DNA of 14,547 nucleotides from Bacteroidota bacterium (GCA_023409975.1 JAEYQO010000088.1:1-14547), one strand, 5' to 3'; counted from the first letter of the stretch, positions 1 to 7,546 are shown. Notes: generated by a model not told the origin, from the letters alone. Numbers and translations are program-made.

Positions 1-2211
1 CTGAACACCTGCGGTATCAAAACGCACCACCAGCGGACCAGCACCCTCGCCGGAAACGATAGATGCACCGTTAGGTAGTGTCCACAGGTAGTCGGCCAGA
101 CTATCTGCATTAGCAAAGTATCCCAGCGTCAGGGTATCGTACTGACATACATAAGGCCTTACCTGGGTGATCAGGGCATTGGGTACATAGCTCACTTTTA
201 CTTCTACCGGAACACGGTCACTCTCACAACCGGATACGGTCTGAGAAACATACCAGGTAAAGGTGCCCTGTGCATTGGTGCCCGGTGTGGGTGTGAGTGG
301 TGTTCCTACCCCACCTGTGGGGATGCTGTACCAGAGAATATTCTGTCCTGTAGCGATCAGCGGGGCTGGCGTCTCGCCCTGACAATAAACAACAGGAGAA
401 ACAACAGTAGGTGGAACAGGTTTAGCCACCACATTGATGGTCACTGGTGCCCTGTCACTCTCACATCCGTTGACGGTCTGAGAAACATAGTAAGTATACG
501 TACCGAACACCTGTGTATTGATCGTTGGTTCTACAGTGCTGCCCACACCACCGACAGGCACAGTGTACCAGGTCAGGTTCTGACCGAATACCGGTATCGT
601 ATCGAACACATCATTCTGACAGTATGTAATAACAGGGGCAATCGCAGGAGGATTAGGTGTCTGGTTAATATTAACTTCAACTTCTAGAATTCCGGATGTA
701 TCGGGAGCCCCTGTGCTGCCACATGGATAGTCCAGAATCCGTAGTTTGTATATACCGGCGTTATTTGTTTGAGCATTCGGTATCTGGAGTACTGCGTTGG
801 TATCCGAGATACCACCCGGACCAGTCCAGAGGTACTTGGGATTCGGAATGCCAGGTGCACTTCCAACCAACGTGATAGTATCCCCCGTGCAATAGGTGCC
901 TCCACCAGTCGCGCTGGGTACATATTGGATCTTAACGAGGTAATCTTCCGTTTCGCCATAGTTATAAGTGCCACATGCGGTGATAGCTGCAGGGGACGCT
1001 GTTTCTTGCGTTACAACTCTGAATCCTGTGATACCACTAGCAGCGTTTGCAGGAACCTGAAACGTACCATTTATTGTGTTGGGGCCTGTCGCTGTAGTCG
1101 GCGTGAAGTACACTTTTTCACCAGCGTCAGTAAAATCACCATCGGCATTAAAGTCTACGAATATGGCAGTTCCATTAGTATAGCTACCACCACAGGTACC
1201 AACCTGAACAGAAAAGGATACGGTTGATCCTTTGGCAATCACTACCGGTGGGACAATGGTTGTATAGTTGTTGTACATGTTCAACATACTTCCAGGTCCA
1301 CCTAATGAAGTACAGTTAGTGATGTTGTTCATAGCTCCAATGGAAACGCCAAAGATTTCGGTGTCTCCGGTGTAATTCGCAGCAGAATTACAATAACATG
1401 GTGTGACGTTCGAAACAAGTACGATATTTGACGTATCGGATAATCCGGAGTTCATACATATAACGTAGGCTCTATACTCGGTTGGTTGACTTTGTGAGAT
1501 GATAGGATAGCTATATCCTGTAGCACCCGGAATATCCGACCACGTAGTTGCACAGGCTTGTTTGCTCTGCCACTGAATATTGATATTTCCCTGTAATGAA
1601 GTGCCGGTAAGCCCAACAGCAGTAGGGCAACTACCCATTAACGAAGCTGTTCCAGCAGTTGGAGTACCGGAACATGGTGTCGCAGCAACAACCATCAGGT
1701 TGTAATCTTCTACTTCGCCGAAGGTCTGACTGTTACAGGCATCGAAGCTGGTCGTTGCGTATACACACCGAACCCGCATCCGCTTATTTCCGGGAGGTGT
1801 CGCCATAGGAACAGTAAAGCTGCCGGTAGCCGACGAGTTCGCTGTAAGCGTCGCAGCCGAAGCATATACTTGTTCTCCTGGATCCATGAAACTCCCATTT
1901 CCATTATAGTCCACCCAAATTTTTACTCCTTGTTGCCACGGTCCTACTGTAACGGAAAAGTTAACTACTGTCCCCTGAACCGTAGTATGGGTCATAGTAG
2001 AAAAGTACATGTAGTTTGTAGATGTATTGTTACACCCGGTATTATTATTGGTGATGTTAGTTGATCCTCCTGTCGTAGAAAATGACTGTATATAGTCGTT
2101 AGAGGTGCAACTGGAAGTGTATAAACCGGTCGTACAATAGGTCTGGGCATAAACCTGATTTGCACAAAATGCTGCGACTAGTACCAGTAGAGAGGTAACA
2201 ATTCTGTTCAT
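1..2211 (-). CDS. Large secreted GEVED / Ig-like repeat adhesin-type protein, N-terminal part (C-terminus off the window)
   Basis: An uninterrupted frame of 737 codons runs from the ATG at 2209-2211 off the left edge. Residues 1-22 form a Sec signal peptide (MNRIVTSLLVLVAAFCANQVYA, followed by QTYC). Two GEVED domains follow. The first has an acidic loop VDYNGNGSF near 100-108 and the signature GEVEDYNL at 165-172. The second has VDFNADGDF near 352-360 and the variant YGETEDY at 418-424. Between them (about 178-280) lies a Cys-containing Ig/Fn3-like domain with WQS and YRAYV strands. A further Ig-like domain (about 438-515), two near-identical 79-residue Ig-like repeats and the start of a PKD-like domain (from about 676) follow. 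Such proteins in gliding Bacteroidota are usually very long surface or secreted proteins exported by Sec and then type IX secretion. The C-terminal sorting domain would lie outside the window, so that route is inference. Ligand unknown. Confidence 0.9.
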   Translation of the reverse strand, partial: MNRIVTSLLVLVAAFCANQVYAQTYCTTGLYTSSCTSNDYIQSFSTTGGSTNITNNNTGCNNTSTNYMYFSTMTHTTVQGTVVNFSVTVGPWQQGVKIWVDYNGNGSFMDPGEQVYASAATLTANSSATGSFTVPMATPPGNKRMRVRCVYATTSFDACNSQTFGEVEDYNLMVVAATPCSGTPTAGTASLMGSCPTAVGLTGTSLQGNINIQWQSKQACATTWSDIPGATGYSYPIISQSQPTEYRAYVICMNSGLSDTSNIVLVSNVTPCYCNSAANYTGDTEIFGVSIGAMNNITNCTSLGGPGSMLNMYNNYTTIVPPVVIAKGSTVSFSVQVGTCGGSYTNGTAIFVDFNADGDFTDAGEKVYFTPTTATGPNTINGTFQVPANAASGITGFRVVTQETASPAAITACGTYNYGETEDYLVKIQYVPSATGGGTYCTGDTITLVGSAPGIPNPKYLWTGPGGISDTNAVLQIPNAQTNNAGIYKLRILDYPCGSTGAPDTSGILEVEVNINQTPNPPAIAPVITYCQNDVFDTIPVFGQNLTWYTVPVGGVGSTVEPTINTQVFGTYTYYVSQTVNGCESDRAPVTINVVAKPVPPTVVSPVVYCQGETPAPLIATGQNILWYSIPTGGVGTPLTPTPGTNAQGTFTWYVSQTVSGCESDRVPVEVKVSYVPNALITQVRPYVCQYDTLTLGYFANADSLADYLWTLPNGASIVSGEGAGPLVVRFDTAGVQ
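187..660 (-). repeat. Tandem 79-residue Ig-like repeats within the adhesin gene
   Basis: Codons 518-596 (660 to 424) and 597-675 (423 to 187) encode two adjacent copies of one domain. Shared landmarks are YCQ near the start, GQN..WY..P.GGVG in the middle and YVSQTV.GCESDR.PV at the end. The conserved DNA stretches, for example CGGTCTGAGAAACATA in both copies on the plus strand, indicate fairly recent duplication. The layout is that of an Ig-like stalk repeat and may continue to the left of the window in diverged form. Confidence 0.85.
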
Positions 2212-2318
2212 TGCTTTTAAAGCTTTTGTAATGTAAGAGTAAATATAAGTATCTTTTTTTCGAATTTAACAGATTCTTGGCCCCAATGCGCCTTAATCCG
2301 CTTATTATCTTCGCATCC
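2212..2318. promoter_or_regulatory. Divergent promoter region between the adhesin gene and pth
   Basis: This 107-bp AT-rich gap separates two divergent start codons. On the plus strand, TTTTG (2224-2228) lies 21 nt before TATCTTTT (2250-2257), a one-mismatch match to the Bacteroidota TTTG / TAnnTTTG promoter. It would start pth transcription near 2263 with a leader of about 55 nt. On the minus strand, TATATTTA (2247-2240) is a one-mismatch -7 element for the adhesin gene with a leader of about 25 nt, but no good -33 element is visible. The two elements nearly abut, so the promoters may interfere. Assignment is by motif only. Confidence 0.4.
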
Positions 2319-2882
2319 ATGAAATTTCTTATCGCCGGCCTCGGCAATGTCGGACCGGAATATGACGCCACCCGCCACAACATCGGATTCGATGTGGCTG
2401 ACACCTTCGTGCTCAAACATGGCGGCGCTTTCCGTCTGGACCGCCACGCATGGGTGGCAGAATGTAAATGGAAAGGCAGAATTTTTATCGTTGTCAAACC
2501 CACCACCTACATGAATCTAAGCGGGAAAGCGGTGAGATACTGGCTTGAAAAAGAGAAGATTAGCATAGAAAACCTGCTTGTCGTGATGGACGAACTGGCT
2601 TTGCCCCTGGGAAGACTTCGTCTCAGGGCAGGAGGAAGCGATGCCGGCCACAACGGTCTTAAAAGCATCAACGAGCTACTAAACACCAACCAGTATCCAA
2701 GACTGAGGTTTGGAATAGGAAATAATTTTCCGAAGGGAAGGCAGGTTGATTACGTATTAGGGAAATGGACAGAAGATGAACTTCCTGTCATTAAGGAGAA
2801 AGTTCTGACGGCCGCAGAGGTCATTGAATGTTTTGCCACACAGGGAATCGCAAAGGCTATGAGCCTATACAACAAAGGCTAA
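2319..2882 (+). CDS. pth: Peptidyl-tRNA hydrolase (Pth)
   Basis: This 187-residue protein matches the usual Pth length of about 190. It hydrolyses the ester bond of peptidyl-tRNAs that drop off the ribosome and recycles the tRNA in the cytosol. The start MKFLIAGLGNVGPEY is canonical and places N10 and H20 (TRHNIG) exactly at the catalytic positions of the E. coli enzyme. N66 lies in KPTTYMNLSG, D91 in VVMDELALPLG and N112 in GHNGLKSI, completing the expected active-site set. The frame extends upstream to a TTG at 2277 and an ATG at 2286, but the extra 14 residues are not family-like, so the ATG at 2319 is preferred. The gene stands alone, divergent from the adhesin gene, and ends 10 nt before a hairpin terminator. 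Confidence 0.97.
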   Translation: MKFLIAGLGNVGPEYDATRHNIGFDVADTFVLKHGGAFRLDRHAWVAECKWKGRIFIVVKPTTYMNLSGKAVRYWLEKEKISIENLLVVMDELALPLGRLRLRAGGSDAGHNGLKSINELLNTNQYPRLRFGIGNNFPKGRQVDYVLGKWTEDELPVIKEKVLTAAEVIECFATQGIAKAMSLYNKG

Positions 2883-2892
2883 AATGGAAAAT

Positions 2893-2928
2893 CCCCAGGC
2901 CTCTGTCCGACAGTGCCTGGGGGCTTTC
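2893..2928 (+). terminator. Hairpin terminator downstream of pth
   Basis: CCCCAGGC (2893-2900) pairs with GCCTGGGG (2915-2922). Inside the loop a further CTGT/ACAG pair (2903-2906 with 2910-2913) extends the fold. It starts 10 nt after the pth stop codon. The following tract, GCTTTCT, is only a weak U-run, so termination may be partial. Confidence 0.6.
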
Positions 2929-3136
2929 TGGTATAAATCGAGCTTCATATGAATAGTCGCAACTACTATGCCAGAAATTGCCTGTATGAGCTCCTGTCAA
3001 AGCTTTCTATCCGAACATTTTGTCGTTATCCCTGAGATACACTTTAGTGTTTTACTATATCTGAGATTGTGGGCTAGTGGCTACCAACTTACGTAGGGCA
3101 CGGTTTTTATATGTTATAAGTCATAATGGAGAATTT
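2929..3136. other. Non-coding gap between pth terminator and small orphan gene
   Basis: No convincing gene is seen here. The stretch holds a small inverted repeat, ACACT-TT-AGTGT (3039-3050), flanked by a direct repeat CTGAGAT (3032-3038 and 3061-3067). These could be an operator for the gene at 3137, but nothing else supports that. No TAnnTTTG element was found on the plus strand. Confidence 0.35.
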
Positions 3137-3379
3137 ATGGCTACCGTACACGCAGTAAGAGTTCCGTTCCACATTCACTCCACAGATGGGGAAATTTCCG
3201 GATACGCCGTCGGCGAATCACTTGAAGCCTATTCTGTCTTTGAAGTCCGTCTAAAAACAGGCGAAATCTTCAATATTGAAGCCATCCCCTCTGCTAAAGG
3301 GTTTTTCTGGTTCAGCTTTGAAGCACCATCTATTACTCCGATCATCGGTAGATCTATCGAGACCTGGTTTAAAAACTAA
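3137..3379 (+). CDS. Small orphan protein, 80 residues
   Basis: I do not recognise this protein. It has no signal peptide or membrane segment. It alternates hydrophobic and polar residues (YAVGESLEAYSVFEVRLKTGEIFNIE), suggesting a small beta-rich cytosolic domain, and the C-terminal part is aromatic-rich (GFFWFSF, ETWFKN). The ATG at 3137 is chosen because GGAGA (3128-3132) precedes it, one of the few Shine-Dalgarno-like sites in the window. A GTG at 3077 in the same frame would add 20 basic, unlikely residues. It lies 76 nt upstream of the TreS-like gene on the same strand and could be co-transcribed with it. Function unknown. Confidence 0.6.
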   Translation: MATVHAVRVPFHIHSTDGEISGYAVGESLEAYSVFEVRLKTGEIFNIEAIPSAKGFFWFSFEAPSITPIIGRSIETWFKN

Positions 3380-3455
3380 CAGCCTCTGAACGCTCTCCTG
3401 CCAGCCGGGCACAGCTTTATTGTTCTGCAATACGCGACTTTGAAACCCGGCAATT

Positions 3456-5102
3456 ATGATCAACGATCTCTGGTACAAAAACTCAATCATCTACAGTCTC
3501 GATATTGAAACTTTTCTGGATGCCAACGGCGACGGAACTGGCGACTTCGAGGGTCTCTGCAACCGACTGGATTATATCCAGGCACTGGGTGTAGATACCA
3601 TCTGGCTTGCACCTTTCCAACCTACTCCCAATAAGGATAATGGTTATGATGTGCGCGACTACTATGGCGTAGACGCTCGCCATGGTTCCTCAGGCGACTT
3701 TGTCGAATTCATGTATCAGGCCAAAAGACGCGGACTGAAGGTGCTCATTGATCTCGTCGTCAACCACACTTCCGACCAGCACTTCTGGTTTCAGGAGGCA
3801 AGGAAAAGCCCGGACTCTAAATATAGAGACTGGTATATCTGGAGCGAAAAAAAACCATCAGACTGGGACGAAGGAATGGTCTTCCCAGGGGTACAAAATG
3901 CCACCTGGACCTATGACTCAAAGGCGAAAGCCTGGTATCATCATCGCTTCTATGCACATCAACCCGACCTGAACACAAGGAACCCCGAGGTAAGAAAGGA
4001 GATTCTCAAGATCATTGGCTACTGGATCGAATTGGGGGTGTCCGGATTCAGGGTAGACGCTCTGCCCTTTCTGATCGAACACAAAGAACCCGGCAAAAAG
4101 AGCGCAAAACTCCACTACGAATACCTCGCAGAAATGCGGAGGTTTCTTCAGTGGAGAAAAGGGGATGCCATCTTACTGGGCGAAGCAAATGTTCTTCCCA
4201 AAGACACAAAAAAGTATTTCGGTGAAGCCGGAGAGGGTATTCAGATGATGTTCAATTTTTACGTCAATCAACACATCTTTTACACCCTGGCAACCGCCGA
4301 CACCAAACCGCTGAAACGCGCCCTCGAACAAACCAGGGTCAGCTTTTTCGGAAGCCAATGGGCCCAATTCCTGAGAAACCATGATGAGCTGGACCTGGGC
4401 CGGCTGACCGAAAAGCAAAGAGAAACGGTATTTGCCCGGTTTGCCCCCGAACCATACATGCAGCTTTACCACCGGGGTATCAGACGCCGACTGGGCCCCA
4501 TGCTCGGAAACCGCCAACAGTCAGAACTCGCTTATAGCCTGATCTTCTCGCTTCCAGGTACCCCAGTCATACGCTATGGCGATGAGATCGGCCTCGGCGA
4601 TAACCTGGATTTGAACGAAAGAGACGCCGTACGCACACCGATGCATTGGTCTGAAGACCCCAACGCCGGGTTTTCAACTAATAACAAGCTGATTCATCCG
4701 GTCATTAATGAAGGGCCTTATTCCTTTCTGCACGTCAATGTGGAAGACCAGCGTAGGGATCCTAAATCGTTGCTGAACTGGATGACCGCACTGATCAGGC
4801 TCAGAAAGGAATGTCCGGAAATAGGCTGGGGCGACTGGACAATCATCGAAACGGGAATCAGGCAGGTGCTGGTAATTCAGTACAACCACAGTGAGAAATC
4901 TCTTGTGATCGTACATAATTTCGACAGCAAGCCTCATGAGCTGGTGCTGAAGTTACGCCAGGTCCCGGGAGAGAAACTGGTAGATCTTATGAAAAACGAT
5001 CAGGTAAGTGAGGCCGGACCAGGTGGCTCCCACAAAATCACCATCGACGCATATGGCTATCGTTGGTTTCGGTCCACCAGTCCGCTGCCACCGCAACAGT
5101 AG
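3456..5102 (+). CDS. treS: GH13 alpha-amylase-family enzyme, trehalose-synthase-like (TreS)
   Basis: This 548-residue cytosolic enzyme has no signal peptide. It starts with WYKNSIIYSLDIETFLDANG (6-25), the GH13 barrel entry, and has DLVVNH at 99-104. The predicted catalytic nucleophile is D201 in GFRVDALP, the acid/base E243 in LGEAN, and the transition-state stabiliser D310 in FLRNHDEL. Features typical of maltose alpha-D-glucosyltransferase rather than alpha-1,6-glucosidase are HRFYAHQPDLNTRNP (163-177), RNHDEL, GIRRRLGPMLGN (341-352) and GDEIGLGDN (375-383). A C-terminal beta domain follows from about residue 455. TreS interconverts maltose and trehalose and can feed glycogen or alpha-glucan synthesis. 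Here it has no fused maltokinase and no glycogen gene nearby. Substrate assignment is by motif only; another GH13 hydrolase or glucosyltransferase is possible. No Shine-Dalgarno is visible. Confidence 0.85.
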   Translation: MINDLWYKNSIIYSLDIETFLDANGDGTGDFEGLCNRLDYIQALGVDTIWLAPFQPTPNKDNGYDVRDYYGVDARHGSSGDFVEFMYQAKRRGLKVLIDLVVNHTSDQHFWFQEARKSPDSKYRDWYIWSEKKPSDWDEGMVFPGVQNATWTYDSKAKAWYHHRFYAHQPDLNTRNPEVRKEILKIIGYWIELGVSGFRVDALPFLIEHKEPGKKSAKLHYEYLAEMRRFLQWRKGDAILLGEANVLPKDTKKYFGEAGEGIQMMFNFYVNQHIFYTLATADTKPLKRALEQTRVSFFGSQWAQFLRNHDELDLGRLTEKQRETVFARFAPEPYMQLYHRGIRRRLGPMLGNRQQSELAYSLIFSLPGTPVIRYGDEIGLGDNLDLNERDAVRTPMHWSEDPNAGFSTNNKLIHPVINEGPYSFLHVNVEDQRRDPKSLLNWMTALIRLRKECPEIGWGDWTIIETGIRQVLVIQYNHSEKSLVIVHNFDSKPHELVLKLRQVPGEKLVDLMKNDQVSEAGPGGSHKITIDAYGYRWFRSTSPLPPQQ

Positions 5103-5142
5103 CGATAAACGCCTATGGTACAAATTTTCTGTAATATGCGGA

Positions 5143-5418
5143 ATGTTTACACACACAGCCGAAATAGAAGGTGATGCGGTCAGGCTAGAGTTCCTGCTCT
5201 ACCGTTCACCAGAGGGCCCTGATATCTACCAGATACGTAGTGATAGATATATCGCCTTCATGCAATCTGATACAGATTCTGGCTCCTGGCGCTTTCTCGG
5301 CCAGGTAAATCCTGCCCTGCTACCACTGGAACAGGTTTTATCAGCCGTTATCTGCGAGTACGAGCAATGTGGTCAGCAACAGGATGCCGGATCCGACGAG
5401 TACGACTTCCTGGCCTGA
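5143..5418 (+). CDS. Small orphan protein, 91 residues
   Basis: I do not recognise this protein. The first 70 residues look like a compact alpha/beta domain (RLEFLLYRSPEG, IYQIRSDRYIAFM, GSWRFLGQV, LEQVLSAVICEYEQC). The tail is polar and acidic (QQQDAGSDEYDFLA). There is no signal peptide. The ATG at 5143 is preferred because the upstream part of the frame overlaps the end of the TreS-like gene and reads as shadow. It begins 40 nt after that gene on the same strand, so co-transcription is likely. Its stop codon is one nucleotide from the stop of the convergent 80-residue gene. Function unknown. Confidence 0.55.
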   Translation: MFTHTAEIEGDAVRLEFLLYRSPEGPDIYQIRSDRYIAFMQSDTDSGSWRFLGQVNPALLPLEQVLSAVICEYEQCGQQQDAGSDEYDFLA

Positions 5419-5419
5419 A

Positions 5420-5662
5420 CTAGTTTGGGTTGATGACGTCATCAATATCATTCAATTCATCCTCCTCTTCATCACCCTCATTCGCTATATTCAACACAAT
5501 ATCAGACAGATGCGAGAAAATTCGTTGCTGTGCTTTTTGTAAATAGACCTCGGCCTCAGCCTGCTCTTCCTGCTCTTCAAGGGTATAACTTTCTCGGATA
5601 GACTCGATGAACCCGAGAAGCGCCATCAGGTCTGAAGGGGTGTAGGCATGCATTACACTCAT
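5420..5662 (-). CDS. Small acidic orphan protein, 80 residues, downstream of the copper-storage gene
   Basis: The protein has a helical N-terminal half (SDLMALLGFIESIRESYTLE) and a Glu/Gln-rich helix (EEQEEQAEAEVYLQKAQQRI). It ends in a strongly acidic tail (EGDEEEDELNDIDDVINPN). No known motif or signal peptide is seen. It lies 43 nt downstream of the Csp-type gene on the same strand, so the two probably share a transcript. A link to metal handling is only guilt by association; the acidic tail could bind cations or partners. Two start codons, at 5662 and 5653, are possible. The stop codon abuts the convergent gene. Confidence 0.6.
   Translation of the reverse strand: MSVMHAYTPSDLMALLGFIESIRESYTLEEQEEQAEAEVYLQKAQQRIFSHLSDIVLNIANEGDEEEDELNDIDDVINPN
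5430..5445. other. Perfect 16-bp palindrome at a convergent gene junction
   Basis: TTGATGACGTCATCAA equals its own reverse complement. It lies inside the last codons of the acidic orphan gene, 11 nt beyond the stop of the opposing gene. It could form a 6-bp stem with an ACGT loop in either RNA, or bind a dimeric protein. It partly reflects the codons for DIDDVIN, so chance is possible. Confidence 0.5.
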
Positions 5663-5705
5663 AACTTAAATTTCAGGCATCAATAACAGAATCACACCAG
5701 CAGAC

Positions 5706-6035
5706 TCATGCGGCCATCCGCCGACATTCCTCAGCACATTTCCGGCAGGCTTCTGCGCAAAGCCGGCAATGTTCATCTTCATGCTGTGAACATTCCGCAG
5801 CACAGGCCTCGCAGGCATCTGCGCAGATTCTGCAGAGTTCCGCAGCCCTATTCCCTCCCAGACTCATTACCTGGGCGGCAGTGTAACAGAGTGCCGCACA
5901 TTCCATATCCAGTTGAATACACCGTGTCATGTTTTCCACATGAGGTTCTTTCAAACAGGCACTTGCACAGTTGTTGCAAATGGCGGCACACCGCAAACAA
6001 GCTTCAATGCAGGACTGGTACTGTTGATACGACAT
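5706..6035 (-). CDS. csp3: Cytosolic four-helix-bundle copper-storage protein (Csp3-like, DUF326 family)
   Basis: This 109-residue protein has 19 cysteines, at 9, 13, 16, 20, 23, 27, 39, 46, 50, 68, 71, 75, 78, 82, 90, 93, 97, 100 and 104. The CxxxC and CxxC spacing places thiolates on one face of each helix. In known Csp proteins such cysteines line the core of a four-helix bundle that tetramerises and stores many Cu(I) ions. There is no Tat or Sec signal, so it matches the cytosolic Csp3 type rather than exported Csp1. The ATG at 6035 (MSYQQYQSCIEAC) is preferred. Upstream ATGs at 6107 and 6071 would add residues that do not resemble the family. It is divergent from the MBL nuclease gene (104-nt gap) and heads a likely two-gene unit with the acidic orphan. 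No copper-responsive operator was recognised. Confidence 0.9.
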   Translation of the reverse strand: MSYQQYQSCIEACLRCAAICNNCASACLKEPHVENMTRCIQLDMECAALCYTAAQVMSLGGNRAAELCRICADACEACAAECSQHEDEHCRLCAEACRKCAEECRRMAA

Positions 6036-6126
6036 AAGACTGGCTTTTTGTTCCGACAATTGCAAAAACATGGTGCCATTCGGACGAACATGATCGGAAT
6101 CATTCAAACAAAATGAAAATCCCGGC

Positions 6127-6134
6127 TACATTTG
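6127..6134 (+). promoter_or_regulatory. TAnnTTTG promoter element before the MBL nuclease gene
   Basis: TACATTTG is an exact match to the Bacteroidota -7 consensus and ends 5 nt before the chosen ATG at 6140. Transcription would begin almost at the start codon, giving a leaderless or near-leaderless mRNA. No TTTG -33 element sits at normal spacing, so this is tentative. Confidence 0.3.
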
Positions 6135-6139
6135 TTGCT

Positions 6140-7546
6140 ATGAAGATATCTTTTCATGGAGCTGCACGAACGGTAACTGGTTCAAAACATCTGATCCATA
6201 TGGCAGACGGCAGAAAGATCCTGCTGGACTGTGGTATGTTTCAGGGAATGGGTAATCAAACAACGCAGTTAAATACTGAATGGGGTTTCGATCCTGCCGA
6301 AATTTCCTGTGTCATCATTTCCCATGCCCATATCGATCATATTGGTTTGCTACCCAAACTGGTTAAAGACGGCTACCAGGGAGATATCTTCTGCACTCCC
6401 GGCACTGCAGCACTAATTCCTTTATTGCTGATCGACTCAGCTAAAATTCAACAGGCTGATGTCGCCTATACCAATAAACAACGAAAAAGACAGGGAAGAG
6501 CTCTCGTAGAACCGCTTTATACGGAGGCAGATGCTTATTCGGTTTTCCCCTTGTTACAGCCGGTAGTGAAGGACCAATGGTTCCATATCGCCAGGGGAAT
6601 CGATCTGTTCTACACCGAAACAGGTCATATTCCCGGTGCTGCGGCAGTGAATCTGAAACTGCGGGAAAAGGACACGGATATACATCTGACCTTCAGCGGC
6701 GATATCGGAAGGTATAGGGATATGATCCTCCGGTCCCCCGATCCCTTTCCCGCAGCAGACTATATCATCATGGAATCTACCTATGGCGACAAACTGCATG
6801 ACCTCAACCTCGTCGCCACGGAAAAGATCGTTGAAGAGATCCAGAAAACCTGCATCGAACAAAAAGGAAAACTAATCATACCTGCGTTCAGCCTCGGACG
6901 AACCCAGGAACTGCTCTATATCCTCAATCGCCTGGAACTCGAACGCCGGCTCCCAGGGCTGAATTACTATGTCGATAGCCCGATGTCCATTAAAGCTACG
7001 GAAATCGTAAAACGACAAATCCAGTGTTTTAATAAAGATGTAAAGAAATTGTTGGAGAAGGATGAAGATGTATTTGCCTTCAAAGGACTGAAGTACATCC
7101 GCGATGTCGAAGACTCAATGGCCCTGAATGCTTCTAACGATCCCTGTGTTATCATCTCCGCTTCAGGCATGGCCGAGGCAGGACGTGTCAAACACCATAT
7201 CAAACATGCAATAGCCGACCCCAGAAACACCATCATGTTCTCAGGATATTGTGAACCACATTCCCTCGGGGGCAGGCTGAAGGCAGGTGCCAGGGATGTC
7301 AGGATCTTCGGTATGAGTTTTCCCGTTAAGGCTGCTATAACCTCCATCGACTCTCTGAGCGCGCATGGTGACTACGAAGACATGTCTCAATGGCTCGCCT
7401 GCCAGGATCCGAAATCAGTTCGGAAATTGTTTCTCGTCCATGGTGAGTACGACGTCCAGCTGAATTTTCAGGAGCGTCTGATCCGCAAAGGCTTCAGGGA
7501 TGTGATCATACCGGCACAGCATGAGGTCCACGGACTCGGTATCTGA
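6140..7546 (+). CDS. Metallo-beta-lactamase-fold beta-CASP RNA-processing nuclease
   Basis: This 468-residue protein has the MBL metal motif SHAHIDH (H62, H64, D66, H67), H163 in TGHIPGA and D188 in SGDIG, completing a two-zinc site. The beta-CASP motifs are E212 in MESTYGD, H409 in SAHGDY and H434 in LVHGE; IIPAFSLGRTQELL (246-259) and SASGMAEAGR (340-349) are also typical. The layout matches bacterial homologues of CPSF-73/Ysh1 that cleave RNA. It lacks the KH domains of archaeal forms and the C-terminal extension of RNase J. The ATG at 6140 (MKISFHGAARTVTGSKHL) fits the family start; an upstream ATG at 6113 would add nine atypical residues. It converges on kup with a 9-nt gap. Exact RNA substrate unknown. 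Confidence 0.93.
   Translation: MKISFHGAARTVTGSKHLIHMADGRKILLDCGMFQGMGNQTTQLNTEWGFDPAEISCVIISHAHIDHIGLLPKLVKDGYQGDIFCTPGTAALIPLLLIDSAKIQQADVAYTNKQRKRQGRALVEPLYTEADAYSVFPLLQPVVKDQWFHIARGIDLFYTETGHIPGAAAVNLKLREKDTDIHLTFSGDIGRYRDMILRSPDPFPAADYIIMESTYGDKLHDLNLVATEKIVEEIQKTCIEQKGKLIIPAFSLGRTQELLYILNRLELERRLPGLNYYVDSPMSIKATEIVKRQIQCFNKDVKKLLEKDEDVFAFKGLKYIRDVEDSMALNASNDPCVIISASGMAEAGRVKHHIKHAIADPRNTIMFSGYCEPHSLGGRLKAGARDVRIFGMSFPVKAAITSIDSLSAHGDYEDMSQWLACQDPKSVRKLFLVHGEYDVQLNFQERLIRKGFRDVIIPAQHEVHGLGI

Noticed and set aside
187..660. Regular repeats that might suggest a CRISPR array
   Set aside because: The repeat unit is 237 nt, diverged and in frame with a long coding region, so these are protein-domain repeats. 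No 24-47 nt repeats with unique spacers were seen anywhere.
769..1227. A 152-codon plus-strand frame opposite the adhesin gene
   Set aside because: It lies antisense to the second GEVED domain, whose frame is fully open and has clear motifs. The translated product is Cys/Ser/Arg-rich without recognisable structure.
2949..3038. A 29-codon plus-strand ORF between pth and the small orphan gene
   Set aside because: It is very short, lacks a ribosome site or promoter element, and its composition is not protein-like.
3404..3451. GCCGGG/CCCGGC inverted repeat just upstream of the TreS-like start
   Set aside because: The arms are only 6 bp with a loop of about 36 nt, and there is no known regulatory fold that it resembles.
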